Shown here: positions 35,413 to 44,395 of the stretch, piece by piece | Position numbering within the stretch: position 1 is the first letter of the stretch | Layout: each line of letters opens with the position of its first letter | The notes under the pieces: generated by a model | Database searches by the model: none | Told to the model about the DNA's origin: nothing | The model's input: the letters and a program-made list of their open reading frames with translations, nothing else | Position numbers and translations under genes: made by a program | From: Bacillota bacterium | GTDB taxonomy: Bacteria > Bacillota > Clostridia > Lachnospirales > Lachnospiraceae | Assembly: GCA_023411215.1 (NCBI GenBank) | Contig: JAEYOY010000021.1 | Location: 56,804 to 120,803 of the forward strand | Direction of reading: 5' to 3' | DNA: 64,000 bases

Positions 35413-36462
35413 CTAATTCTCATTGATCAGCAGTATTTTACCATTAACAGCACCTGGTGTCTTAAATAATTGGAATGCTTCCTGAGCACGGTCCATCGGG
35501 AATTTATGTGCAATTAGGCCCTGATCAAATTTCAGCTGTCCCGTTGCAAAATAATGTGCTGTCAGCTCCCACTCTCTTCCCGGGAACGGAGCACTGTAGG
35601 ACATCCAGGAACCAGTTAATTTAAACTCTTTACGGTTCATGTTTTCCCACATCTTCTGTGTAAACTCGAGATTTACATGCGGTGTTCCAATAAAGCATAC
35701 ATGGGATTTGTTTGCTGCCACTTCAAATGCCATATACATAGTTGGTGCAGCCCCGGCAGTCTCAAACACGAAGTCGTATCCTTTTCCATCGGTATATTCC
35801 ATTGCCTTTTCCAGGAAGCCATCTACCGTGGTATTTACTACTTCATCCGCTCCCAGCTTTTTTGCAAGTGCCAGTCTATCATTATTGATGTCAAACACAA
35901 CAACCTTCTTTGAACCATATATTTTAGCCCACTGCATTGTGAACAGGCCAATTGTTCCACCCCCTAACACTGCCACATACTGTCCACCCTGATAATCATT
36001 CAGCAACAAGCCGTGAAGTGCAACCGTAGACGGTTCAAACATTGCACCTTGTTCATAGGAAATACTTTTATCAAAAACGACCGCATTTCTCTCAGGAATT
36101 ACTACATAATCCGCATTACTTCCCTGTTCTCTGGAACCAATAAAGCTGTATTTCTTACACAGCGAATAATTGCCTCTCTGGCAGTCCTCGCAGGTTAGGC
36201 AGGGTAATAATGGTGCAACGGAGACCCTGTCACCAACCCTAACCTTGGTAACACCTTCTCCAACCTCTATTACATCTCCTGAAAACTCATGACCTAATAC
36301 AATAGGATAAAAATGAACACCATTATGTAATACTCTTGGAATATCAGAGCCGCAGATTCCGGAGGCTTTCACTTTAACTTTTACGGTACCTGGTTTTGTT
36401 ATCGGTTCTTCATAATCCATATAACATACATCTTCATTTGCACAGACAACTGCTGCTTTCAT
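35413..36462 (-). CDS. GatD-like zinc-dependent polyol(-phosphate) dehydrogenase
   Basis: 349 residues, MDR alcohol dehydrogenase. The catalytic zinc site is C37-G-S-D, H58-E59; the structural zinc cysteines are C88, C91, C94 and C102. The Rossmann motif G-G-G-T-I-G-L lies near 166-172. The pattern around C-G-S-D-I-P-R, Y-P-I-V-L-G-H-E-F-S-G and L-T-G-S-W-M-S-Y-S-A-P-F-P-G is very close to E. coli galactitol-1-phosphate 5-dehydrogenase (recalled, not searched). It may oxidise a polyol or polyol phosphate to a ketose. It starts five bases after the FGGY kinase gene and is clearly cotranscribed. Confidence 0.85.
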   Translation of the reverse strand: MKAAVVCANEDVCYMDYEEPITKPGTVKVKVKASGICGSDIPRVLHNGVHFYPIVLGHEFSGDVIEVGEGVTKVRVGDRVSVAPLLPCLTCEDCQRGNYSLCKKYSFIGSREQGSNADYVVIPERNAVVFDKSISYEQGAMFEPSTVALHGLLLNDYQGGQYVAVLGGGTIGLFTMQWAKIYGSKKVVVFDINNDRLALAKKLGADEVVNTTVDGFLEKAMEYTDGKGYDFVFETAGAAPTMYMAFEVAANKSHVCFIGTPHVNLEFTQKMWENMNRKEFKLTGSWMSYSAPFPGREWELTAHYFATGQLKFDQGLIAHKFPMDRAQEAFQLFKTPGAVNGKILLINEN

Positions 36463-36467
36463 TTCGA

Positions 36468-37979
36468 TTATCTCTCCTTCATGGTATCTTTAAGATTGCT
36501 ATATAGCTCTAAATATGTTTTATAATTTTCCATGTAAACCACGTGATTATCCATGTTCGGTTCATGGTATCTTCGAACCTTTACTGTCAAGCTCACAGCT
36601 TCTTCGAAATCCCGATACATGCCCACACCAACACCGGCCAATATTGCTGCTCCAAGGGTGGTTGCCGTATCAGAGGCTGGAACGGCAATCGGCTTTCCTG
36701 TCACATCTGCTTTTATCTGTGTCCATAGCAGGGAATTTGCAGAGCCTCCCATTGCTTTTAGCTCATTAACCTGTGCCCCTGCATCTTCTGCCACATCCAG
36801 ATTATGCTTCAATGCAAACGCTACCCCTTCCATAGTAGCTCTTACAAAGTGTCCTTTTGTCTTACTATAATCCAGTCCGTAATATACCCCTTTTGCATGA
36901 ACATCCCATATAGGTGATCTTTCGCCCGCCATATATGGTAAGAATATGACACCATCACTGCCAGGCTTTACAGGTTCAGCAATCTCATTCAGTAGTTCAA
37001 GAGAGGATTTACCAACTCGTATCCCTTCTTCTCTCTCGAAGCCGGCAAATTCCTTTTCAAACCACCGCATCGCTCCCCCTCCACCGGTGGTACCACCTTG
37101 GAGTAGCCATAGATTAGGTACAACATGGTAGCTTAGAATGAGTTTAGGGTCTGCACTGTATTTGTCTAAGCAAATACTCATTCCTCCTGCTTGCCCTCCC
37201 TGTTCCTGCGTCTCATACGGAAGTACGACACCAGCTCCAAGTGTTCCGCAGGCTGCATCCAGACCTCCAGCAACCACAGGAGTTCCAACTGCCAGGCCGC
37301 TAAGTCCCGCCGCTTTTTCTGTAACATAACCAACAATCTGGTGGCAATCATAGATATCCGGTAGAAAACTCCTTGGAATTCCTAGACGTTCACACATATC
37401 TTCATTCCAGACTCCATGATGCATATCAAAACAGTGAAATCCATAGCCTTGGGATTTATCCTGACTCAATATGCCGGTCAGACGATAAACGATAAAACTG
37501 TTGGACTGCAATATCTTATCTATCCTTTCATACACCTCTGGAAGATTTTCTTTGTACCAGATTATCTTTGCAGTAGTATAGGAGGATTGAAGGGAATTAC
37601 CTGCCAGGTTAAAAATGTTATCTTCACCAATCTCATGATTCAACCTTTTACATATTACATCCGCTCTGGTATCCATCCAAATTGGTGTGTTGGTCAGAAC
37701 ATCTCCGTTTTTATCAATTGCTATGGCTGACCAGCTCTGTCCGTCAACGCCAACACCGGCAATATCCTCTTTATTAATACCAGCCCTCAACAGTGTTGAC
37801 TTTATGGTTTGATAGATTGCTGTCCACCACTCCTCCGGGTTTTGCTCTACATATCCGGGTTTTGGATAATAGATTTCGTAATTCGCATTTCCACTGGAGA
37901 TTACTTCACCCTGCCGGTTGAAAATTGCTATCTTGCAGGAACTTGTTCCAATATCAATACCAAGTAAATATTTTTTCAA
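36468..37979 (-). CDS. FGGY-family carbohydrate kinase (xylulokinase-like)
   Basis: 503 residues. N-terminal ATPase strand L-G-I-D-I-G-T-S-S-C-K (6-16), V-G-V-D-G-Q-S-W, W-M-D-T-R, and the C-terminal G-G-S-A-N-S-L-L-W and A-A-I-L-A-G motifs of the family are all present. Start is TTG at 37979 with TGGAGG upstream. Members phosphorylate xylulose, other ketoses or polyols such as glycerol and erythritol. In this cluster it may be the first phosphorylation step. A GAAACGTTA half-palindrome lies upstream at 38061-38070. Confidence 0.85.
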   Translation of the reverse strand: MKKYLLGIDIGTSSCKIAIFNRQGEVISSGNANYEIYYPKPGYVEQNPEEWWTAIYQTIKSTLLRAGINKEDIAGVGVDGQSWSAIAIDKNGDVLTNTPIWMDTRADVICKRLNHEIGEDNIFNLAGNSLQSSYTTAKIIWYKENLPEVYERIDKILQSNSFIVYRLTGILSQDKSQGYGFHCFDMHHGVWNEDMCERLGIPRSFLPDIYDCHQIVGYVTEKAAGLSGLAVGTPVVAGGLDAACGTLGAGVVLPYETQEQGGQAGGMSICLDKYSADPKLILSYHVVPNLWLLQGGTTGGGGAMRWFEKEFAGFEREEGIRVGKSSLELLNEIAEPVKPGSDGVIFLPYMAGERSPIWDVHAKGVYYGLDYSKTKGHFVRATMEGVAFALKHNLDVAEDAGAQVNELKAMGGSANSLLWTQIKADVTGKPIAVPASDTATTLGAAILAGVGVGMYRDFEEAVSLTVKVRRYHEPNMDNHVVYMENYKTYLELYSNLKDTMKER

Positions 37980-38060
37980 TCTAATCCTCCAATCTGCTAC
38001 AGCACTTTTATTAAAGAAAGCATCTTCAAAAGTAGTTGATATTTCCCAAAACTTCAGTCG

Positions 38061-38070
38061 TAACGTTTCG
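38061..38070 (-). promoter_or_regulatory. LacI-type operator upstream of the FGGY kinase
   Basis: The minus strand reads CGAAACGTTA, sharing GAAACGTT with the two perfect palindromes near 40.05 and 40.21 kb. It lies in the 133-base gap between the LacI-family gene and the kinase gene, suggesting an internal regulated promoter. Confidence 0.5.
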
Positions 38071-38112
38071 CTTTTGGATACTATAATTCCTCTGTCACCT
38101 ACGATTAATAGA

Positions 38113-39123
38113 TTATATCCTTTTTACAGAATTTCCTTCCATGATTTCTGTCCCTAGTTTGATTGTCTGATATTCCAATTCTTCTTTACTTTGATTTTCA
38201 TCAATTCGTTTTAAGATTAATTCAGCTACGTTTTTTCCAATTTCCTTCATCGGTTGTGTTACAATTGTTAATTTTGGACTGCATGCTCTTGCAAACTCCG
38301 CATTATCAAAGCCAATCACAGAAAGCTCATCCGGAATCTTTATCCCCATCTCATTGATCCCGATTACCGCACCCATGGTCATTTCGTAGTTAGCAACAAA
38401 TACAGCCGTCATATCAGAATTATTCTTTACCAGCTTCTCTATACAGCGAACTCCACCATTAATTGTGTAATCACCCTGCTCGATCATTCTTTCTTCCGGG
38501 ACTATCCCTGCTTCCATTAACGCAAGTCGATATCCGAGCATTCTTTCCTGCGCTGTAAAGATATCCTCCGGACCACCAATCATTCCAATCCTTGTATGCC
38601 CAGAATTGATTAATTTCCGGATCGCATTCTTGACTGCAGCAAGATTATCTACTAAAACATAGTCGCAACCAATTCCATTAATTTTGCGGTCAATCAATAC
38701 AATTGGTTTTCCTGCCTTGTGAAAGCTGCTTAGATGGGAACCATCGGAATTAACCGGCATATTTATAATTCCGTCCACTCTTTTCCGATATAAAAAACTA
38801 ACAGCCTCTTTCTCGAGCTCCTTATCAGTTCTGCAGTCACAAACGATCGTTGCATAACCATGGCTTCGCAAAATATCCTCCATCACTGTTATGATTTCCG
38901 CGCAAAAATTATTATTTAGTTCCGGAATTACCACACCAATCGTTTTCGTTCTATTTGTTTTCAGCCCACGAGCCACTTCATTTATTTCAAAATTTAAATC
39001 TTCAATCGCCTCTTCTATCTTTTTTCTGTTCCCCTCACGAACATTACCGCCGTTTAAATAGGAGGAAATTGTAGCAAGCCCAAGACCTGTGTATTTTGCT
39101 ATATCTTTAATCGTAGAAGCCAC
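38113..39123 (-). CDS. LacI-family transcriptional regulator
   Basis: 336 residues. LacI HTH at 3-25 (T-I-K-D-I-A-K-Y-T-G-L-G-L-A-T-I-S-S-Y-L-N-G), hinge, then a periplasmic-binding-protein-like sensor (about 62-330; T-I-G-V-V-I-P, V-I-G-F-D-N). The start is GTG at 39123. It lies inside the polyol operon, 41 bases after the aldolase gene, and probably represses it through the GAAACGTTTC sites. The inducer is likely a sugar phosphate or free ketose/polyol of the pathway. Confidence 0.9.
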   Translation of the reverse strand: MASTIKDIAKYTGLGLATISSYLNGGNVREGNRKKIEEAIEDLNFEINEVARGLKTNRTKTIGVVIPELNNNFCAEIITVMEDILRSHGYATIVCDCRTDKELEKEAVSFLYRKRVDGIINMPVNSDGSHLSSFHKAGKPIVLIDRKINGIGCDYVLVDNLAAVKNAIRKLINSGHTRIGMIGGPEDIFTAQERMLGYRLALMEAGIVPEERMIEQGDYTINGGVRCIEKLVKNNSDMTAVFVANYEMTMGAVIGINEMGIKIPDELSVIGFDNAEFARACSPKLTIVTQPMKEIGKNVAELILKRIDENQSKEELEYQTIKLGTEIMEGNSVKRI

Positions 39124-39164
39124 TTTTTCTACCTGCCTTTTTATAAAATAATAAATGATATCAG

Positions 39165-40019
39165 CTATTTTATCACTTTATTATCACAACCGCAAACCAG
39201 AATACGGCTTTTCACCAAGTCTTTTAATTTTTCCATTCCTGCTTTCCCAAGGCTCTTCGGATCAAAAGTATCCGGTTTATCCTTAAGTAGTCCCTTTATT
39301 CCAGCTGTATAGGCAACTCGAAGCTCCGTTGCGAAGTTAACCTTACATATTCCACGTCTTATACAGTCTTTTATATCCTCATCACTTAGTCCTGATGCAC
39401 CATGTAATACAAGAGGGATTGATACAACCTTTTTAATCTCAGAAAGTCTTTCTTTGTCCAGTACAGGTGTTCCATTATAAAATCCATGTGCAGTTCCAAT
39501 TGCTACTGCAAGAGAGCTGATACCTGTTCTTTCTACAAATTCCTTCGCTTGCATTGGATCTGTATTGGTATCTGCATCTGCTTCTAAATCATCTTCTTTG
39601 CCACCAACCTTTCCAAGCTCAGCCTCCACCGGAATACCATTTGATATAGCTGCCTCAACTACCCTTTGACTAATAATAACATTACTCTCAAAAGCTTCAT
39701 GAGATCCGTCAATCATAATAGATGTGTAGCCTTCTTTCATGGCACTTACAGCAAGTTCGAAACTACTTCCATGATCCAGATGCAGCGCAACCGGAACAGT
39801 TACTTTCTTTGCTTCTGCTGTAACAATCGCAGCGAATGTTTCTAATGACCCATACTTTACGGTAGAGGGTGTAGTCTGTAGCATAACAGGTGCTTTCAAT
39901 TCCTCTGCAGCTGCTATGACTGCTTTTACCATCTCCATATTCTCCACATTAAATGCTCCTACTGCATATCCGCCCTTCTGAGCATCTGTTAACATCTTCT
40001 GTGATGTAACCAATGGCAT
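39165..40019 (-). CDS. Class II ketose-bisphosphate aldolase (GatY/KbaY-like)
   Basis: 284 residues. Catalytic D82 and zinc ligands H83 (in L-H-L-D-H-G), H178 (G-T-A-H-G-F-Y) and H206 (V-L-H-G-A-S-G) are at the positions seen in E. coli tagatose-bisphosphate aldolase. It cleaves a ketose-1,6-bisphosphate into dihydroxyacetone phosphate and glyceraldehyde-3-phosphate. Tagatose or fructose specificity cannot be told apart here. It is the first gene of the minus-strand operon, with AAAAGGAGG and a LacI-type operator upstream. Confidence 0.9.
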   Translation of the reverse strand: MPLVTSQKMLTDAQKGGYAVGAFNVENMEMVKAVIAAAEELKAPVMLQTTPSTVKYGSLETFAAIVTAEAKKVTVPVALHLDHGSSFELAVSAMKEGYTSIMIDGSHEAFESNVIISQRVVEAAISNGIPVEAELGKVGGKEDDLEADADTNTDPMQAKEFVERTGISSLAVAIGTAHGFYNGTPVLDKERLSEIKKVVSIPLVLHGASGLSDEDIKDCIRRGICKVNFATELRVAYTAGIKGLLKDKPDTFDPKSLGKAGMEKLKDLVKSRILVCGCDNKVIK

Positions 40020-40042
40020 ATTTATATCCTCCTTTTATGTAA

Positions 40043-40056
40043 CCGAAACGTTTCCG
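40043..40056 (-). promoter_or_regulatory. LacI-type operator upstream of the aldolase gene
   Basis: CCGAAACGTTTCCG contains the perfect palindrome GAAACGTTTC (40045-40054), 25 bases before the aldolase start, near the likely transcription start. It matches the site at 40213-40222. Confidence 0.75.
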
Positions 40057-40173
40057 TTTATAGTTTCATATTAATCTACCTACCATTTCTTGTCAACATT
40101 TAAATATTATTGTTAACTTTGCTTATAATTCCCTGAAATACAGTCCTTTGATATGGATATTTTTAGTTTCTTA

Positions 40174-40222
40174 TTGACATACTATATTAATAATTATAAT
40201 ATAACCTTGACTGAAACGTTTC
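40174..40222 (+). promoter_or_regulatory. Promoter and LacI-type operator of the FucU/RbsD gene
   Basis: TTGACA (40174-40179), 17-base spacer, TAATAT (40197-40202); a TATAAT at 40195-40200 gives a 15-base spacer. GAAACGTTTC (40213-40222) follows at about +5, ideal for repression. The paired operator at 40045 covers the divergent promoter, so one regulator can control both directions. Confidence 0.75.
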
Positions 40223-40254
40223 TGTTTCTGAATTTATCTTAGGAGGATTTTATC

Positions 40255-40692
40255 GTGTTAAAAGGAATACCGCCAATTTTATCCCCAGAACTTTTAAAGG
40301 TATTATGTGAAATGGGTCATACAGACGAGCTTACCATTGGAGATGGCAATTTTCCAGGACATACTTATGGTAAAAAAGTAATCCGCTTAGATGGACATGG
40401 TGTGCCGGAGATCCTCGACGCTATTTTACAGGTATTTCCATTGGATGCCTATGTAGATAAGCCTGTTACCCTTATGAGTGTTGTAAAAGGTGATAATGCA
40501 AAAACTCCGATTTGGGATACTTATAAAGAGATCGTATCTAAACACGATAAGCGGGGTGCCGAATGCTTTGAAGAAATAGACAAATGGGACTTCTATAATA
40601 AAACAAAAGAAAAATCAACTGTTGTTATTATGACTGGCGAAACTGCCATCTATGCTAATATTATCTTAAAAAAAGGTGTTGTTGTACAGTAA
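40255..40692 (+). CDS. RbsD/FucU-family sugar mutarotase
   Basis: 145 residues. G-I-P-P-I-L-S-P-E-L-L near the start, the catalytic His in C-E-M-G-H-T-D-E, and I-G-D-G-N-F-P-G mark the FucU/RbsD family, which speeds anomer exchange of fucose, ribose or similar sugars. The start is GTG with AGGAGG. It is divergent from the polyol operon and shares its LacI operators, so it probably serves the same sugar. The form with the N-F-P-G loop is closer to FucU than to RbsD. Confidence 0.88.
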   Translation: MLKGIPPILSPELLKVLCEMGHTDELTIGDGNFPGHTYGKKVIRLDGHGVPEILDAILQVFPLDAYVDKPVTLMSVVKGDNAKTPIWDTYKEIVSKHDKRGAECFEEIDKWDFYNKTKEKSTVVIMTGETAIYANIILKKGVVVQ

Positions 40693-40822
40693 TTATCCAT
40701 CCTGTGATCTTAATACACTTTGCTGACTATTTATTCTAGTACTATCTAGTCTTCTATCTAACCTCTTTCACTTGCTCCGACTATTGAGAAGACTTAATCC
40801 CTAACAGCACTTTAATAAAATG

Positions 40823-40862
40823 AAAAAATCTCATAGATATTGATTACTCAATGTCTATGAGA
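40823..40862 (-). terminator. Terminator of the first ABC transporter/two-component operon
   Basis: TCTCATAGATATTGA (40829-40843) pairs with TCAATGTCTATGAGA (40848-40862) with one mismatch. On the minus strand it is followed by TTTTTTCATTTTATT. It lies 10 bases past the response-regulator stop. Confidence 0.85.
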
Positions 40863-40872
40863 CCTTTTACTG

Positions 40873-41604
40873 CTAGCTATGCGAGCTGACATATTCCGAA
40901 TAGCTGATGCCCGTATATTTTTTGAAGCAGCGTCCAAAGTAGTTCGGGTCAGGGATGCCGACAGCATTGGCAGTACAGAACATCTTCTCGTTTGTCCCTG
41001 CTAGCCCGATCGCCCGCTCCATACGGCAATTGATAAGAAATTCGATAAAGCTCTTTCCTGTTTCCTGCTTAAATTTCCGGCTAAAATAGCTCGGATTAAA
41101 TCCAAAATGCTGCGCCACAGAAGTCAGATTGATATTAGAATCCGTAAAATTATCGCGCAAATACTGCATTATCTGTTCGATATCAGACGGAGTAATATCC
41201 CGTCCAATCTCCTGTGTACGAGTATTATGTTGATCCAGATTTTCCTTTATTTTGGTTAAGACCTCAGTCACCTCTTGCCGAACAATCGGCTTAAGCATAT
41301 ACTCTACTACCGGCAGACGAACACACTGGCGTGCATATTCAAAATCATCAAATCCTGTCAAAATGATAATCATCAAGTCTGTATATCGCTTCGTTGCGAC
41401 CTGTGTGAATTCTATCCCGTTCATAAAGGGCATGGAAATGTCAACAAAAACAATGTCCGGCCGTAACTCATCAATGATGTTAATCGCTTCGATACCGCTC
41501 GCCGCCTCGCCCACCAATTCCATATCAAGCGAATGCCAATCTATGGATGCCTGTAGCAGCCTACGAGCAGGCATCTCATCGTCAATGATCATAACTCGGT
41601 ACAT
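40873..41604 (-). CDS. YesN-type response regulator with AraC output domain (compact form)
   Basis: 243 residues. Receiver domain 1-120 with phospho-acceptor D55 and the acidic D8-D9 pair; AraC helix-turn-helix pair at about 145-240 (F-N-P-S-Y-F-S-R-K-F-K-Q, then P-N-Y-F-G-R-C-F-K-K-Y). It lacks the long middle domain found in the second YesN-type protein of the window (547 residues). Its ATG overlaps the stop of the kinase gene by one base, so the two are coupled. It likely switches on the adjacent ABC transporter when the kinase senses its ligand. Confidence 0.9.
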   Translation of the reverse strand: MYRVMIIDDEMPARRLLQASIDWHSLDMELVGEAASGIEAINIIDELRPDIVFVDISMPFMNGIEFTQVATKRYTDLMIIILTGFDDFEYARQCVRLPVVEYMLKPIVRQEVTEVLTKIKENLDQHNTRTQEIGRDITPSDIEQIMQYLRDNFTDSNINLTSVAQHFGFNPSYFSRKFKQETGKSFIEFLINCRMERAIGLAGTNEKMFCTANAVGIPDPNYFGRCFKKYTGISYSEYVSSHS

Positions 41605-43358
41605 TATCCTTCCCCCTCTGCTTCTGTCTCCCCCATCTTGGGAATGTATATCTCAATTTTCGTATATTCGCCCGGCTCACTGCATATCTGTACTACGTTG
41701 TCGCAGTCACAGTAATAGCGTATCCGATTGATGGTGCCACGCAGACCGAAACCCGACAGTATCCCTACGTCATCCTCCACACTTGCCTTCAGTACGTTCT
41801 TTATCTGCTCGGCGCTCATGCCAACGCCGGAATCGTACACAATTATGTGCAACCCGTCCTCTTCCATGCGGGTAGTGATGCGAATAATGCACTTTTCTCC
41901 CTTAAGGCGCACTCCATGGTAGATGCAGTTTTCCACAAGCGGTTGAAGAATCAGCTTAGGTATCATGCAATCGAGCGTGATATCGTCTAGGATATATTCA
42001 TCCTCAAATATATTTCCATACCGCATCCTTTGCAGGGAAAGGTAATCCTGCGTAATACGCAGCTCACGCTTTAGTGGTATCTCGCGATCACCTTTGCTAA
42101 GGAAATTACGATAAAAGCTACCCAGTGTCTCCAGTGCATCATGCACTTTGCTTGCATTCTCCTGTACTGCCATATAGCTGATCGTTTCTAATGAATTATA
42201 GAGGAAATGCGGCTTTATCTGCTCTTGAAGCACACGCATTTCCGCCTTCTGCACGTTCTTTTCATCCTCCAGCTGACGATTGAACAGCTCGTTAAGATAT
42301 TCTATCATGCTATTGTAGCTTTCAGCCAACCTACCAATTTCATTGTTTGGCATTTTGGCGTCAATCCTTTTAAGCCACCCCGATGACCTAGTGCGTTCCA
42401 TTGCTGCACTCAGATTTCTGATCGGTCGTGCAATATTAACTGTAATAAAACAAGCACAAACCATGCCCGACAGGATAAATGATGTCAGAGTCAACATCAG
42501 CGCATATATCGTATCCCGCGGCAGTGCCTCAGCACCCTTGCCACTCGCACACAAAACCACCAGTGGCTTTACCGCCAGCCTGCCGGTCAGAGTCTTCCTC
42601 TCACCACCGAAGCGAATATTCTTATATACCATGCTGTCGCTATTGTAGTCGCTATCATACAATGCACCGATTTCTGCATTCCCACATAGAAGTGTACCAT
42701 TACTATCCAGTATACACATACCGCTGGAATTCTGCAGCGCAAGTGTATCATCAAATACATTGCTTGATATGTTCATGATAAGTATACCCAAGAGCTTTTG
42801 TGAATTAATATCGTATATTGCACGCGACATAGTTAGAAACGGCCTACTGTTGTTTTTACTAATCGTTCCGTTGCCATTAATCGAAATAACTGTGGTACCA
42901 CGTGCACCCAATATCTTAGTCCGCTCTAAGATGTTAAAATCGATAAAATATTTACCTTGTCCTGTGCTTACATACGAACCATCGTTGCGGAAGATATATA
43001 CCGAATCAATATAGCTATATAAATACTGTATTTCATAGATGCCCCTTCGTGCCTCATATATCTTATCTCTATCTAATTCCTTCGCTTTTAAATACTTAAC
43101 TACTCTACCATTGACCATGATCAGACGTGATAAATAATTGTAGTTTACCAAGCTTGCTCTGATGGTGGACACTACATTGTTGACCGCTGTTTCCGAGGTT
43201 CTTATTTTGAAATCATCTTCCGTTTTTTTGGTTATGATAGAGGTTGCTATCATAAACATCATACAAAAAAACAGCAAAAGAATAGCAAGCATTAACAAAG
43301 TCGTTTGCTGCAGCGACATTTTATTATCGCGTTTTATTCTATTGCCGCCATGCCTCAT
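41604..43358 (-). CDS. YesM-type sensor histidine kinase
   Basis: 584 residues. Two membrane helices (about 18-42 and 285-309) enclose an extracellular sensor of the dCACHE type. A HAMP region follows, then the HisKA-type phospho-acceptor H384 in I-K-P-H-F-L-Y-N-S-L-E-T and an HATPase domain with N-box (P-L-V-E-N) and G-x-G-x-G-L-R-G-T. GAGGTG precedes the start. It partners with the response regulator directly downstream and follows the ABC permease genes, so it probably senses the transported sugar or its binding protein. Confidence 0.92.
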   Translation of the reverse strand: MRHGGNRIKRDNKMSLQQTTLLMLAILLLFFCMMFMIATSIITKKTEDDFKIRTSETAVNNVVSTIRASLVNYNYLSRLIMVNGRVVKYLKAKELDRDKIYEARRGIYEIQYLYSYIDSVYIFRNDGSYVSTGQGKYFIDFNILERTKILGARGTTVISINGNGTISKNNSRPFLTMSRAIYDINSQKLLGILIMNISSNVFDDTLALQNSSGMCILDSNGTLLCGNAEIGALYDSDYNSDSMVYKNIRFGGERKTLTGRLAVKPLVVLCASGKGAEALPRDTIYALMLTLTSFILSGMVCACFITVNIARPIRNLSAAMERTRSSGWLKRIDAKMPNNEIGRLAESYNSMIEYLNELFNRQLEDEKNVQKAEMRVLQEQIKPHFLYNSLETISYMAVQENASKVHDALETLGSFYRNFLSKGDREIPLKRELRITQDYLSLQRMRYGNIFEDEYILDDITLDCMIPKLILQPLVENCIYHGVRLKGEKCIIRITTRMEEDGLHIIVYDSGVGMSAEQIKNVLKASVEDDVGILSGFGLRGTINRIRYYCDCDNVVQICSEPGEYTKIEIYIPKMGETEAEGEG

Positions 43359-43518
43359 TGCTACACCTCAATCACGTATATTTATGCAAATGCAAATTTT
43401 ACCAATACTTTCTATACGTTATCGTATCACATCTGCTTGTTATTTTCAACACGGCACATCCAAAATCATCCAAACTCTAATTACCTGAGAAATACACTTT
43501 GTAAGTTTCTCTGGTTCA

Positions 43519-44388
43519 CTAGCCTTTGATTGCTCCGGCAATGAAGCTCTCTTGTATCTTCTTGCTAAAGAACGCATAGAATATAAGCGTCGGGAATGTT
43601 GCTAGAACCAACGCCGCACCAATCGGACCCCAATCCTGCGTGAACTGTCCAGAAAGTGATTGTATACCGACTGGCAGTGTTCTGTGCGCAGAATCACTAA
43701 TAAAGTTATTCGCAAACATCAGCTCATTCCAGCACTGCAGGAATGTATAAATAGACACCGTTGCCACGGCTGGCTTCATCAACGGTACTATAATTCGGAA
43801 GAAAATACCCCATGTACCACAGCCATCGATACATGCCGCCTCATCAAGATCCATGGGTAATTCCTGCATGAAGCCTGTACATATGAGTATCCCCATCGCC
43901 AACGAAAAGGCGGCATAGGGAATAATAAGAGAAATATATTTATTAAGCAACTCCAGTCTTGAAAAGGTGACATAGATCGGTACAAGAGCTGCATGAATAG
44001 GAATTGTCAATCCAAGCATAAAAAAGCTGTTCATTCGCTTCCTTCCATTCCAAATAAATCTTGTCAGGGCATAGGTTGCCATAAGCGAAATAAGCATAAC
44101 TATGAGAATAGTCGAAACGGCAACAATGATGCTGTTTATAAAATATTTTTCGATATGGCCAATATTGACTGCTCTTGAATAGTTGGACCATAGCCACTCG
44201 TTTGGAAGACCGGCAACATTCACTCCAAATATTTCTGCATTACTCTTGAGCGAAAAGGTAAACATCCAATAGACAGGGAACAGATTAATAAGGGCCCATA
44301 TGCTTAAGAAAATGTATACCCCGACCTCTTTACGCTTGCTTCCCTTCATCAAATAGGCTTCACCCCGGTTTATAGATTTCTTATTCAT
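43519..44388 (-). CDS. Carbohydrate ABC transporter permease (MalG/AraQ type)
   Basis: About 289 residues from ATG 44388 (or GTG 44391), set by AAGGAGG just upstream; the open frame reaches further into the neighbouring permease. Six membrane segments and the cytoplasmic EAA loop (E-A-A-C-I-D-G-C-G-T-W-G-I-F, about 185-198) that contacts the ATPase are seen. It ends G-A-I-K-G, as usual for MalG-type permeases. With the upstream permease it forms the channel of a sugar importer. No ATPase gene is present; a shared MsmK-like ATPase elsewhere is likely. Confidence 0.9.
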   Translation of the reverse strand: MNKKSINRGEAYLMKGSKRKEVGVYIFLSIWALINLFPVYWMFTFSLKSNAEIFGVNVAGLPNEWLWSNYSRAVNIGHIEKYFINSIIVAVSTILIVMLISLMATYALTRFIWNGRKRMNSFFMLGLTIPIHAALVPIYVTFSRLELLNKYISLIIPYAAFSLAMGILICTGFMQELPMDLDEAACIDGCGTWGIFFRIIVPLMKPAVATVSIYTFLQCWNELMFANNFISDSAHRTLPVGIQSLSGQFTQDWGPIGAALVLATFPTLIFYAFFSKKIQESFIAGAIKG

Positions 44389-44395
44389 CACGTTG

